Source: Picochlorum sp. 'celeri'
Lineage: Eukaryota > Chlorophyta > Trebouxiophyceae
Direction: 5' to 3'
Assembly (NCBI GenBank): GCA_010909725.1
Contig: JAACMV010000014.1
Coordinates: forward strand, 558,001-622,000
DNA length: 64,000 bases
A model generated the notes under the pieces. The model saw nothing but the letters and a program-made list of their open reading frames with translations, did not search any database and was not told the DNA's origin. This document shows positions 41,620 to 50,737 of the stretch, piece after piece. The translations under genes and the position numbers were made by a program. Position 1 is the first letter of the stretch. Each line of letters starts with the position of its first letter.

Positions 41620-42405
41620 ATGAACAGAGTGATAGAAATGACACGAAAGTGTCGAATAGGCCCATCTCACCATGCCTGGTCCAGTGTGGCATCGTTTCAT
41701 GACTCCCAATCCATTCGACACGATGATCCAGAGCAGCCATCATCCTCGTATTCAAAGGATGGGGATAACAACAACAACAATAACAGTGCTTTGTATTCGA
41801 AAGACTCTACCAACCCACTGTATGCGCTGGTGCGAATGGTGACGACTTTGAAACAAAAGAGGAAGAGTGCAAATGAATATTATGTTAGACGAGTGTTGAG
41901 AGAGCAGATTGGTTTTACAGAGTATGATGTTGATCGGATGTGGAACTCTCCTGTAGAAAGACGTGTGTTTCAGTTGAGTGTGAGGAATAATATAGAGCCT
42001 CTAGTGTCATACCTGAAGAGTTTGGACATTACAGCAAGTGCCTTGGTGTCCATCCTGACAGAAGAGCCTTTGATTCTGAGCAAGCCGGTGGATGACCACA
42101 TTATCCCAATAGTGACGTGGTTGTTCAATGTCGTAGGTAATCAAGCACCGGCGGTGCTGCTGCGATGCCCAAAGCTGATGCTGCAGGTGACTCCAGACCA
42201 GCTCTCTGGTTTACAAGATGCCATGCAGCCACGAGAAGATCTCCTGCGACGTTTCGTCTGGGAGCATCCCCGGGAGTTTGGAGTCGTGTGTAGAATGTCT
42301 CGTCAGCAGCAGCAGGAATGTATCCCAAAGATTCTCCGTGCCATGCACCTTAAGGTGGGTGATTCCAACCACACACATTCGTCACTCGAAGAGATTCTTG
42401 AATAA
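41620..42405 (+). CDS. mTERF-domain protein
   Basis: 261 residues, one exon. An N-terminal Ser/Asn-rich region (poly-Asn DNNNNNN) with a possible organelle presequence is followed by about four mTERF-type helical repeats: LVSYLKSLDITASALVSIL, EEPLILSKPVDDHIIPIVTW, APAVLLRCPKLMLQ and ENP-like VWEHPREFGVV. mTERF proteins bind organelle DNA or RNA and affect transcription, splicing or rRNA maturation in plastids and mitochondria. It is shorter than most family members; the target organelle is unknown. Confidence 0.75.
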   Translation: MNRVIEMTRKCRIGPSHHAWSSVASFHDSQSIRHDDPEQPSSSYSKDGDNNNNNNSALYSKDSTNPLYALVRMVTTLKQKRKSANEYYVRRVLREQIGFTEYDVDRMWNSPVERRVFQLSVRNNIEPLVSYLKSLDITASALVSILTEEPLILSKPVDDHIIPIVTWLFNVVGNQAPAVLLRCPKLMLQVTPDQLSGLQDAMQPREDLLRRFVWEHPREFGVVCRMSRQQQQECIPKILRAMHLKVGDSNHTHSSLEEILE

Positions 42406-42442
42406 TACATACGCATGACGCTGTTATTATTTGCATTATAGT

Positions 42443-42447
42443 TGTAA
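42443..42447 (+). terminator. Candidate poly(A) signal TGTAA after the mTERF gene
   Basis: TGTAA 38 bp after the stop and 32 bp before the next ATG. Confidence 0.4.
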
Positions 42448-42478
42448 ATAAAATAAAGTAGTAGTGTTGTTGGCAGAA

Positions 42479-43309
42479 ATGACAGTGTCGAGTACGCAAC
42501 GCCGCGTGAATCCAGACCATCCAATGGAAATCATGCTTGTTGACCTGGACGACTGTCTCTATCAGCAGCCAGGAATGGCACAACAAGTTTCTCGTAATAT
42601 TCAAAAGTACATGGTGGAGTATTTGGGATTCTCTGAAGACACAGTGCAGGAAGAGTCGAGGGCATTGTATCTCGAACACGGAACGACCCTGAGCGGACTG
42701 GTAAACGCTCTGGGCAAAACAATCGATTACGATCATTGGCATTCACATGTACATTGGAGTTTAGACTATAAAACATATATTCGTCCGGATCCTACTCTCA
42801 GAAAAATGCTTGATGGAATTCCTGTGAAAAAGTTCATTTTTACCAATGCTGATAAGCGTCACGCGGCGATATGTCTGGACCTGTTGGGGCTCACCGACTG
42901 TTTCAGTGGGGTTATATGCTTTGAGACAATGCTTGAGTTGGTGGGAAAGTATCCAGATAGGGTGGCCAAGCACGATATTTCACCAGAGGGTGGGGTCTTG
43001 TGCAAGCCACACCCTCTTGCGTGGGAAATGGCGCTTGCTCACGTGGATGGAGACGCGAGCGTGACCATGTTTTTTGATGATTCTCCTAGGAATATTGCTT
43101 CGGCGCATGCATATGGTATATACAGCGTGCTGGTGAATCCAAACAGGATTGATACTGCGTATGACTGTCATATTCCAAGCATGCATCATGTCCCATCCCA
43201 TCTTCCGTGGCTGACGTCTGTTGGGGATGGTATCGATCACAGCCGTGATAAGGATGAGGAGGATGTATTGGTTGCGGCGGAAGAGACTCCTGTGGTTGTG
43301 CAGGCCTAA
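42479..43309 (+). CDS. HAD-family pyrimidine 5'-nucleotidase (SDT1/PHM8-like)
   Basis: 276 residues from the ATG at 42479; a GTG at 42464 is rejected. HAD motif I is LVDLDDCLY, with the two Asp two apart; motif II FTNADKRHA; motif III Lys in CKPHPLAWEMA; motif IV FFDDSPRNI. The cap region YMVEYLGFS...LYLEHGTTLSGL matches plant and yeast pyrimidine/UMP phosphatases. Predicted to dephosphorylate nucleotide monophosphates in the cytosol. It follows the mTERF gene on the same strand at 73 bp. Confidence 0.85.
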   Translation: MTVSSTQRRVNPDHPMEIMLVDLDDCLYQQPGMAQQVSRNIQKYMVEYLGFSEDTVQEESRALYLEHGTTLSGLVNALGKTIDYDHWHSHVHWSLDYKTYIRPDPTLRKMLDGIPVKKFIFTNADKRHAAICLDLLGLTDCFSGVICFETMLELVGKYPDRVAKHDISPEGGVLCKPHPLAWEMALAHVDGDASVTMFFDDSPRNIASAHAYGIYSVLVNPNRIDTAYDCHIPSMHHVPSHLPWLTSVGDGIDHSRDKDEEDVLVAAEETPVVVQA

Positions 43310-43654
43310 TACTGCTTTTTTTTGTTCTTTTGGGTGGAATTCACCTCTGCTGATACTACTACTACGAATCGCTGTATTTTGTTATACTTGATATTGTAAT
43401 ACATAGACACACCGTGTTGTGTACGAGTCTCGATGATGATGATGACTGGGAGAGAGAGAGGCTGTTTGTTGCATGCTATGCTGCTCCTCCAATTCATTAT
43501 TATGTAGCTGGGTGAGAATCAATAGAATCCTGGCGGAGATGTCGGTCCGGGAATAGAATTGAATAGCATTTGAATCGTTTAATACATACTGGTGATCGTA
43601 GATACCTGTATTCTGTAGTATCACGTGGCGGCGTTTTCTTGAACAATCCTGACC
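43310..43654. promoter_or_regulatory. Intergenic region upstream of EIF3F
   Basis: 345 bp holding the 3' end of the nucleotidase gene and the EIF3F promoter. A (GAT)n/(GA)n patch near 43432-43461. No gene seen. Confidence 0.4.
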
Positions 43655-44512
43655 ATGGCCACGACGGACGCTGCTGTTCTCACCTTGCCTGTTGGTGCCA
43701 CAGAGAACACCGTTCGAGTACATCCAGTGGTTGTTTTTACAATATCTGATGCATATATCCGTAGAAATGAGAATCAGGAGCGAGTTATTGGGACATTGCT
43801 TGGGACGATTGGGGACGGCGTCGTCGATATTACAAACTGCTATGCGGTTCCCCACAGTGAAAGTAATGATCAAGTAGCAGTAGATGTTGTTCATCATCAG
43901 ACTATGGCAGAACTTCAGAAGAGAGTGAATGGTAGGGAGCGTATTGTGGGTTGGTTTTCGACTGGGACTGATGTGTCTGGAAGTGACGCTTTGATTCACA
44001 ATTTCTACACCAATGAGTGCCCGAATCCAATTCATCTGATCTTAGATACATCTTTAAATGGCGAGGATCGGGCAGTGAAAGCATATGTGTCTCGGGTGTT
44101 GAGTATTCAAGGGAACCAATTGGCAAGGGAGTTCCAAGAGGTGCCGTGTGAGGTGAGGGCGAGCGAGGTGGAGCGTATTGCTGGGAATCTTCTTCTGTCA
44201 GAGTCGACAGAACATTTACCAAATGAGCTGGAAGGGTTGGTTGATAGTTTGAAGAATTTAGACGAGCTGATTCAGGCGGCAGAAAGTTATGTAGATCAGG
44301 TTGTTCAGGGGTCCTTGCCAGGGGATGTGTCCATTGGCAGGCAGCTTGCAGAGGCGCTGTCGGCTGTCCCACGCATGACTACAAAAGATTTGACCAAGTT
44401 GGTGAGGAATAACCAGAACGATATACTGCTCACGACATATCTGTCTGATTTGATTCGAGCACAGATTTCACTGAGCGATAGGCTTGGAACAATGCAGCTT
44501 CCGCTCATGTAG
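43655..44512 (+). CDS. EIF3F: Translation initiation factor eIF3 subunit f
   Basis: 285 residues, start in good context (GACCATGG). MPN-fold subunit of eIF3: VRVHPVVVFTISDAYIRR, VIGTLLGTIGDGVVDITNCYAVPHSE, IVGWFSTGTDVSGSDALIHNFY and CPNPIHLILDTSL. It lacks a catalytic JAMM metal site, as expected for eIF3f. The C-terminal helical part ends ISLSDRLGTMQLP. Length and blocks are standard. Confidence 0.95.
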   Translation: MATTDAAVLTLPVGATENTVRVHPVVVFTISDAYIRRNENQERVIGTLLGTIGDGVVDITNCYAVPHSESNDQVAVDVVHHQTMAELQKRVNGRERIVGWFSTGTDVSGSDALIHNFYTNECPNPIHLILDTSLNGEDRAVKAYVSRVLSIQGNQLAREFQEVPCEVRASEVERIAGNLLLSESTEHLPNELEGLVDSLKNLDELIQAAESYVDQVVQGSLPGDVSIGRQLAEALSAVPRMTTKDLTKLVRNNQNDILLTTYLSDLIRAQISLSDRLGTMQLPLM

Positions 44513-44586
44513 ATGCCGTCTATGTTGTCATTATTATAGATATATTCATGTGAAATACGATGAAAAAGCAAGATGATGGTGTCGTT

Positions 44587-45843
44587 TTATGAATCGGATG
44601 CTTCTTCCTGTCCATGTACAGCTTGTGTCGAAGCATAGGCTGATGTGGGAACTGGCAAGAATGGGAGAGGCGGTTGAATGAAATCAACACGGCGTCTGAT
44701 ATCTGATACCCCTGGCACTAAAGCTGGTGGTAATGATGGATGCTGTATAGCGTGTCGTTCCTCCCCATCATCTCCCTGGAACATACCCAGTAACCTAGCA
44801 TGTTCCATGAGCAATGTCATCCTATCCTCCCCAGTGTTTGGAATTCTATGAAGCAGAAATGATATCATAAATATAGGTAGGTGTAGCAGTGATGCACGGA
44901 ACAGTATTCTGGCGTTGGTATTGGATGGTTTGGCATAGAAATTTGCTGCTGTCAGCAGCATACCTGCACTGATGAAGGCAGATTCATATGCAAAATATGG
45001 CGATGTAATTCCCAACCAGGTCGATAAAGCACCCAATGGTAACAAATACATGCAGTTTCTGAGCGCACATGCCGCTGTTCTCTTCCCTGTTGGATCCACA
45101 AGGGATAACATCTTGTAGCCTCCTGCTGCATAATCCTTCCTACAAAGCCATGCCAGAGACATAAAATGGGGCATTTGCCAGAAATACAGGCCTGCAGCAA
45201 GTAGAAAAGCACCAGAATCCAATTCTCCATGTGCACCTGCCCACCCCATCAGCGGAGGAATGGCACCCACAACAGCACCAATCCATGTGTTGACAATACT
45301 AATTTGCTTCAGGGGGGTATACACGCCTGCGTACAATGCTATGTTGCCTCCACCAAGAACTGCAGCCGTTGTATTCACTTTTTCGTTCAAAATATACACC
45401 CCTGAGACACCAGTGATGAGCGCAAACGCGAGCGCATGCCCCCTCGACATTCTCCCCATTGGCAAGGGCCTTATTGCAGTCCTCGACATTCGAGAATCGT
45501 TCACCACCTCGTACACTTGGTTCAGTGCATTCGCCGATGAAGATGCCAGCATAGTCCCTAAACAAGTCCATCCGAATCCCCTCCAATCCACAGATTCTGT
45601 ACTCGCTGCCACATACCCAGCAGCAGCTGTTGCCACCACCAACCCACTCAACCGAGCCTTTGACAACTGCTTGTAATCTCTCATCCTCGATCGCACATGT
45701 TTCCACACTGAAGAAGATGAAGATGTTGTACTCGTACTCGCAGTGCTAAAACAGTGCTGCGTGGTGGACCAACTATGCCGTGTCTCTTCAAGCAGAGACA
45801 CGACCGAGTCCTTTATAAGCACACCAGCCCTTTGCCGCACCAT
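44587..45843 (-). CDS. COX10: Protoheme IX farnesyltransferase COX10
   Basis: 418 residues from ATG 45843; the TTG 13 codons upstream is rejected. A Ser/Thr/Arg-rich mitochondrial presequence is followed by YKQLSKARLSGLVVATAAAGY, the allylic substrate motif NQVYEVVNDSRMSRTAIRPL, and a second motif around LCRKDYAAGGYKMLSL with YFWQMPHFMSLAW before it. About eight hydrophobic helices. It converts haem B to haem O for cytochrome oxidase in the inner mitochondrial membrane. It ends tail-to-tail with EIF3F, 74 bp apart. Confidence 0.95.
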   Translation of the reverse strand: MVRQRAGVLIKDSVVSLLEETRHSWSTTQHCFSTASTSTTSSSSSVWKHVRSRMRDYKQLSKARLSGLVVATAAAGYVAASTESVDWRGFGWTCLGTMLASSSANALNQVYEVVNDSRMSRTAIRPLPMGRMSRGHALAFALITGVSGVYILNEKVNTTAAVLGGGNIALYAGVYTPLKQISIVNTWIGAVVGAIPPLMGWAGAHGELDSGAFLLAAGLYFWQMPHFMSLAWLCRKDYAAGGYKMLSLVDPTGKRTAACALRNCMYLLPLGALSTWLGITSPYFAYESAFISAGMLLTAANFYAKPSNTNARILFRASLLHLPIFMISFLLHRIPNTGEDRMTLLMEHARLLGMFQGDDGEERHAIQHPSLPPALVPGVSDIRRRVDFIQPPLPFLPVPTSAYASTQAVHGQEEASDS

Positions 45844-46076
45844 ATCACGAATGCTCCTACCTAAATTCTGTAAGAATTTCAATTGAATTTCTCATCTTCT
45901 GTAAAGGTTGTAGCACCTGTACAACCCAATGACATTTTGGGGAATTTTTTCCAATCAAGGAACTTCCTTTCTCTCCACAAAAGAGGAAGAAGAATGGCAC
46001 ACCCCCGATCGACAAAAACCAAGTTTTTCACAGGACCCTGTGTCCAGAACTATATCCGATATTCAGAAAAGCAAGA
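45844..46076. promoter_or_regulatory. Bidirectional promoter, COX10 / lumenal FKBP
   Basis: 233 bp between two divergent ATGs of a mitochondrial and a plastid protein gene. No clear element. Confidence 0.45.
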
Positions 46077-46763
46077 ATGAGGACTCTCTCATACCATCAA
46101 ACGGCGTGTTGCAAGAATCATACCACCAAGGTGACGGTGCAGTGTCGCTCTCTGAGTCGTCGCCAAGCTTTACAGCAACACATGGCATCCTCAACATCAT
46201 TTCTAGGCATCATGCTATTGGTACAGCAGGCACAAGGTGTTGGAGATGCCAATGCACTGGGGTTCAAGAAGGAATTGAAGAACAGGAGAAAGAAGACTAT
46301 TGATGTTGAGGAATACACAGAAGCCTTGCAAACCCCTGACGGTCAGGAGATCAAGTACTATGACAGTGCCAAAGGAAACACATTTGGCGGTGTTGCTAAA
46401 ATTGGCGACACAGTCTCTGTCCATTTCGACTGCATGTATAGAAACATTGATGTGGTGTCAACACGATCTGCACGTCTCCTAGGTGAGAACAGGATCATTG
46501 CTGAGCCACTGCAGTTTACCGTAGGCTCATCCAAACAGCAGTCAGCAGCAGCAGTCAATGTCGATGGCGGAGGAGGACTATTCTCTGGGATGAGCGGCCC
46601 AAAGGCACCTCCTGCCCTGGAATACGCTGTGCAAGGAATGGCTGTAGGCACCAAGAGGCATGTGCTTGTCCCTCCAGAACTGGGATATGGGGAGCAGGGA
46701 GAGCAAGAGATCCCACCAGGAGCGACATTTGAACTTGTGATTGAGTTGTTACAAATACAATAA
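46077..46763 (+). CDS. FKBP-type peptidyl-prolyl isomerase, thylakoid-lumen type (FKBP18-like)
   Basis: 228 residues. Transit peptide, then a twin-arginine-like lumen signal (SRRQALQQ, hydrophobic FLGIMLLVQQA, ANA site). The mature block LGFKKELKNRRKK, then VSVHFDCMYRNIDVVSTR, RLLGENRIIAEPLQFTVG and the C-terminal VPPELGYGEQGEQEIPPGAT match plant lumenal FKBPs, nearest FKBP18. Whether the active site is functional cannot be judged; several lumenal FKBPs are weak isomerases. It ends 3 bp from the convergent mL41-like gene. Confidence 0.85.
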   Translation: MRTLSYHQTACCKNHTTKVTVQCRSLSRRQALQQHMASSTSFLGIMLLVQQAQGVGDANALGFKKELKNRRKKTIDVEEYTEALQTPDGQEIKYYDSAKGNTFGGVAKIGDTVSVHFDCMYRNIDVVSTRSARLLGENRIIAEPLQFTVGSSKQQSAAAVNVDGGGGLFSGMSGPKAPPALEYAVQGMAVGTKRHVLVPPELGYGEQGEQEIPPGATFELVIELLQIQ

Positions 46764-46766
46764 ATA

Positions 46767-47012
46767 TCATCGCCATCCAACATACGCCTTTAAAGAAGAA
46801 GAGGGACTAGAAGGGGGTTGGTACCCAACATTCATGAGTTTGAACTTTTGTATCACATACCGCCCTTTGCTTGTGTGTTTTCCTTCATTACTGCATCCTT
46901 TACCTTTATAATATCCTATTGGTCCTATTTTGGAAGTTAACTGCGTGAATCCCTGCCGAGGAACCCGTCTCCCTCGTTTCATGACGTGAGACAGGAACGA
47001 ATGAAGCACCAT
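46767..47012 (-). CDS. Mitochondrial large-subunit ribosomal protein mL41 (MRPL27/MRPL41 family)
   Basis: A small basic protein, 81 residues from ATG 47012 or 71 from ATG 46982. The block LTSKIGPIGYYKGKGCSNEG followed by KHTSKGRYVIQKFK and a final SSLKAYVGW matches the family pattern T-x-K-x-G...YKG-x-G...G-x-Y-V...LKPYV. The short presequence fits a mitochondrial ribosomal protein. Tail-to-tail with the FKBP gene, 3 bp between stops. Confidence 0.7.
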   Translation of the reverse strand: MVLHSFLSHVMKRGRRVPRQGFTQLTSKIGPIGYYKGKGCSNEGKHTSKGRYVIQKFKLMNVGYQPPSSPSSSLKAYVGWR

Positions 47013-47741
47013 CCTGCTCTGCGACTACTACTACTAATACAATCAATTCATAGCCAAATGCCTGGTACTGCGAGTTTTCTATTCTGCTTGCGAGCACGTG
47101 GTTGCCATGCAATGAAGATGTTGTTTCTTCTACAATTGACCATCCAAGCACGTGTTCAATGGGAGACGCATGCCATGTTGCTCAATCAACTGCCCTATGC
47201 TCCCTCGGCGCATTCATGGTACATGAGAGACCAAACATGTCGCCTTGGCGTTGTCAGAATAGTTTTCCAGTATTGTTTTCTCAAATATACGGGGCCGAAC
47301 AGACCGTATAGCTAGATAGAGCGCAGGGTATTGTACGCGAAGGATTTAACAACACCAAAGACCGTGTGTGGCCGTGTATTCCATCAATGCGTGGCATAAG
47401 AAGGGCTTAGATGTTTCTAATACCAAGTATGATTTGCTGGAATGCCATTTTTCAGAAGCAGGACTCGGCACGAGGTATAGTGCGTGCTGGGAGCAGGGTT
47501 TGCTTGTAGCATCGGTCAAACAAGGTGTGTGATTGGGGTTGTTTGCTAGGTGAGGCACGTTCGTGTGTTGGCGGAGCCGGGGTGGCTGCTCGTGGGTCGC
47601 AACCGTACGTCTGATCGTGTGGGTTCCGTGCAGGAAGTACACGTAGAATTTTTGTAAAAGATTAGTCTTATTGGAGTGAGAAGTGAGAGTGCTCCGTGCC
47701 GTGCTTGACGTATAGGTCGAGTGAGTAGCAACTGGGTCGCT
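47013..47741. promoter_or_regulatory. Intergenic region upstream of the WNK kinase
   Basis: 729 bp between divergent mL41-like and WNK genes. No convincing coding frame. It probably holds both promoters and a long WNK 5' leader. Confidence 0.45.
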
Positions 47742-50357
47742 ATGAATTCTTCTGTAGCGGAGCGGATGAAGGAGGGTGGCGACGAGATGTATCAGCATCT
47801 GGTGAGCAATGGGGTGAATGATTCTTCGACACCTCATCGCCACGAACGAAACCTTTCGGTGTTGAGTACCCCAGGGGACTCTGCCTTTGTGGAAATGGAC
47901 CCCTCTGAGCGGTATGGAAGGTTTGATGAGGAGTTGGGTCGGGGTGCATGCAAAATTGTGTACAAGGCTTTTGATACACAAGAGGGGAGAGAAGTTGCTT
48001 GGAACAAGGTTGATCTTTGTGATGTTCCTTATGGAGGACAGGATGGTATTATGAACAATGAAGAGCAGGACAAGATCTTGGCTGAGATTCGGGTGCTGAA
48101 GGCTCTGAAGCATAAGAACATCATGTCTTTTTATAAATGGTGGTATAATGAGAAGAAGGGTGAGGTTAACTTTATCAGTGAGATGTTTGCATCTGGGACA
48201 TTGAGGAAGTATCGCAAGAAGCACAAGCATTTGGGGGATGATGTGTTGAAACACTGGGGTTGGCAGATTTTGTCCGGATTGGTGTATTTGCATGGGCATA
48301 ATCCTCCAATAGTTCATCGGGACTTGAAATGTGATAATATTTTCATTAATGGTGCCGATGGTGTCGTCAAGATTGGTGATTTGGGACTGGCAACCATGCT
48401 CCATGGAAGAACAGCGCCTCAGTCTGTATTGGGTACTCCAGAGTTCATGGCACCAGAGCTGTATGAGGAGTACTATGATGACAGAGTTGATGTCTACGCA
48501 TTTGGTATGGTGATGCTCGAGTTGGCGACTTTAGAGTACCCATATTCGGAGTGTTCTAATGCTGCTCAGATTTACAGAAAGGTAACCTTGGGAGTAAGGC
48601 CTGTTGGTCTTCAGAAGGTGACTTGTAGAGAGTTGGCTGATTTTATCAATACTTGCATCGCGCCACTGGAGCAGAGGCCAAGGTCAAGACAGTTGCTCAA
48701 GCATCCATACTTTGCATCCATTCGATCAACATTGCATCCAACAAAGAGTGAACTCCTTTTGTCTGCAGCGAGTTCACAAAATCCTAGCGGCTCTCAGCAA
48801 TTTAGCAGAAGTAGAATGCCAACATCTGGCGGGAGCCATGCATCTTTTGCAGGCATGCCATTGTCTAGAACTGCTTCTGAATCACCATTGGTGGATACAT
48901 TACGGGGCGGCGAAGGAATCAAGCATCAGCGTTCCACAGCATCAGAGCTCATGAAAGAGTTAGAGAAAATGCCTAGCGTCAAGGTGACCAAGACGTCTAG
49001 TGGAGAGAAAGATGCGTCAGATGGATCAGTCTCTCCAGTTGGGAGTCCCTTCAAGGAATCTGCACTTGTTCCACCCTCTACAGGCAAAAGTAGAAAGGGA
49101 GTCTGTCGTTGTGCAGCGACAAATAGATGCTTTGAGTTTGCAGGGAAGTATCGGGAAGACAGGGACAAACGGCTGTTGAACTTGCGTCTAAGGATTTTGG
49201 AACCAGATGAGACAAGCAGGACTGTCGAGTTTGAGTTTGACATGACAAGTGATACTGCCACAAGTGTGGCTTCTGAAATGGTGGGCGTGCTGGAATTGAG
49301 TCCCGAGGATGCTGAGGCTATTTCAACGGCGATGGAGGCTGAAATTACGACGCTCCTCTCATCACTGGAGGGCCAGGCATCGACCAAGTTGGCAGAGGCA
49401 GCTGCCGAATTGCAGCAAGAGCTCAGGGATACTGCAATTCAGCAGGCCACAGGTGGAGAAGAAGACTATAATGGAGTTCATACGAGTTATCCAGGAAAGT
49501 CCGAGAGCATTCCATGTCAACAGCATATGGCAGCACGCATGGCATCTGGATTTGAGAGCATGGCATCATTCCATTCCATGGAATCTGCTCAGAGCAATGG
49601 CAGTGCCATGCAGAGCGCTCACTCCTCGCCAACAAAGTCTTCTACACGATCTGGAAGAGGGTCAGAAGACACTGGCATAGTGAGACGTATTAACTCTGGT
49701 GACTGGTCGCAGAAGGTGAATCGTGCCATGGCCTCATTCACACCCCCTGAAGGTGCCTCACGTCGCCCATCTCTTGACAAGTCTGGCGGGCGAGAAAAAC
49801 CTAACGGTTCGCCTCGAAGCGGGATGAAATCTCCAGAAGGAAATGGAAGGGACATAAGTTTGGAGAAAAGGTCCCTGAGCAAGTTGTATGAAAATCTCCT
49901 TGAGGTTGCTGATGTGAGGCAAACGTCACTTACACCACCTCCACCAAAGCCTCCTTTGCATCCTTCAGCATCAAAGTCTTCTCTGTGTCTGAGCAGTCCA
50001 GCATCGCTGAATGGAGACTCGGATTCTCCAATGGAGGAGACCAAAGGGGATGGCCCTCACATGTGTGAGAAGCAGAATGGCAAGCACGCAAACCGCCAAA
50101 AGGCTCTGGATGCCTTGAAGGCAGTCGAGATGAGATCCTTGACGATGCTGGGAGGTAATACAGGAAATGATTGTGGACGAGGTGTTCCTATGGCAAGCTG
50201 CAAGATGTCAGAAACTGGCATCAATACTGCCTCGTCGTCAAGGGAGTCAAACATGGACAACATCGTCACGTCTCATCCAGTGGAACTGGCAACAGTAGAT
50301 TCAATAAATAACAAACTCGGCGTTACCAAATTGGACAGCAACAGTGCGGATTCCTGA
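47742..50357 (+). CDS. WNK: WNK-type protein kinase
   Basis: 871 residues from ATG 47742; the upstream GTG is rejected. The kinase domain (about 60-330) has the WNK hallmark: the catalytic Lys sits in the glycine loop (GRGACKIVYKAFD) and the usual strand-3 Lys position reads AWNKVDL. HRDLKCDNIF, GDLGLATML and GTPEFMAPELYEE are present. Residues ~455-535 carry a PF2/OSR-like autoinhibitory domain (LNLRLRILEPDETSRTVEF, DTATSVASEMVGVLEL). The rest is Ser/Pro-rich. WNKs sense osmotic state and chloride in animals and affect flowering and clock in plants; the role in algae is unknown. Confidence 0.95.
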   Translation: MNSSVAERMKEGGDEMYQHLVSNGVNDSSTPHRHERNLSVLSTPGDSAFVEMDPSERYGRFDEELGRGACKIVYKAFDTQEGREVAWNKVDLCDVPYGGQDGIMNNEEQDKILAEIRVLKALKHKNIMSFYKWWYNEKKGEVNFISEMFASGTLRKYRKKHKHLGDDVLKHWGWQILSGLVYLHGHNPPIVHRDLKCDNIFINGADGVVKIGDLGLATMLHGRTAPQSVLGTPEFMAPELYEEYYDDRVDVYAFGMVMLELATLEYPYSECSNAAQIYRKVTLGVRPVGLQKVTCRELADFINTCIAPLEQRPRSRQLLKHPYFASIRSTLHPTKSELLLSAASSQNPSGSQQFSRSRMPTSGGSHASFAGMPLSRTASESPLVDTLRGGEGIKHQRSTASELMKELEKMPSVKVTKTSSGEKDASDGSVSPVGSPFKESALVPPSTGKSRKGVCRCAATNRCFEFAGKYREDRDKRLLNLRLRILEPDETSRTVEFEFDMTSDTATSVASEMVGVLELSPEDAEAISTAMEAEITTLLSSLEGQASTKLAEAAAELQQELRDTAIQQATGGEEDYNGVHTSYPGKSESIPCQQHMAARMASGFESMASFHSMESAQSNGSAMQSAHSSPTKSSTRSGRGSEDTGIVRRINSGDWSQKVNRAMASFTPPEGASRRPSLDKSGGREKPNGSPRSGMKSPEGNGRDISLEKRSLSKLYENLLEVADVRQTSLTPPPPKPPLHPSASKSSLCLSSPASLNGDSDSPMEETKGDGPHMCEKQNGKHANRQKALDALKAVEMRSLTMLGGNTGNDCGRGVPMASCKMSETGINTASSSRESNMDNIVTSHPVELATVDSINNKLGVTKLDSNSADS

Positions 50358-50737
50358 TTATATTCCTTCTTCCATTTCTACAAGCTATTTGGATTTTTAT
50401 CCATGTTACATGGATTTACTTTTTTCGTACTAATAATATGTATACTGTGTTGTCAACGTCTGAGGTACTGAGTGTAAAATAAATGACCATTTCTGTAGAA
50501 CACCCCTAGATGATCCTTGTGCGTCGCCATATACCATGAAGGTTGGTAACGTCCGCATGGAAAAATACCTCCTGGACTTAACCAGGATGCAGAAGTAAAT
50601 GAGAGATCAAAGGTGCGTCCGATCGGTGGCAGACCCATTAAGAAATTGCCATTGAGATTCTTTATTGAATGAAAGATCAGATGAATGATTCGGGAACACA
50701 AACTTGGCCGAAGGAGCTTTGTTAAGTGTGATTTGAC
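50358..50737. other. Intergenic region
   Basis: 380 bp; 3' flank of WNK and promoter of the PDE12-YrdC gene. No gene seen. Confidence 0.45.

Noticed and set aside
47013..47315. Plus-strand ORF of about 109 codons near 46986-47315
   Set aside because: Low-complexity composition without family pattern, and it overlaps the better supported mL41-like gene on the other strand.
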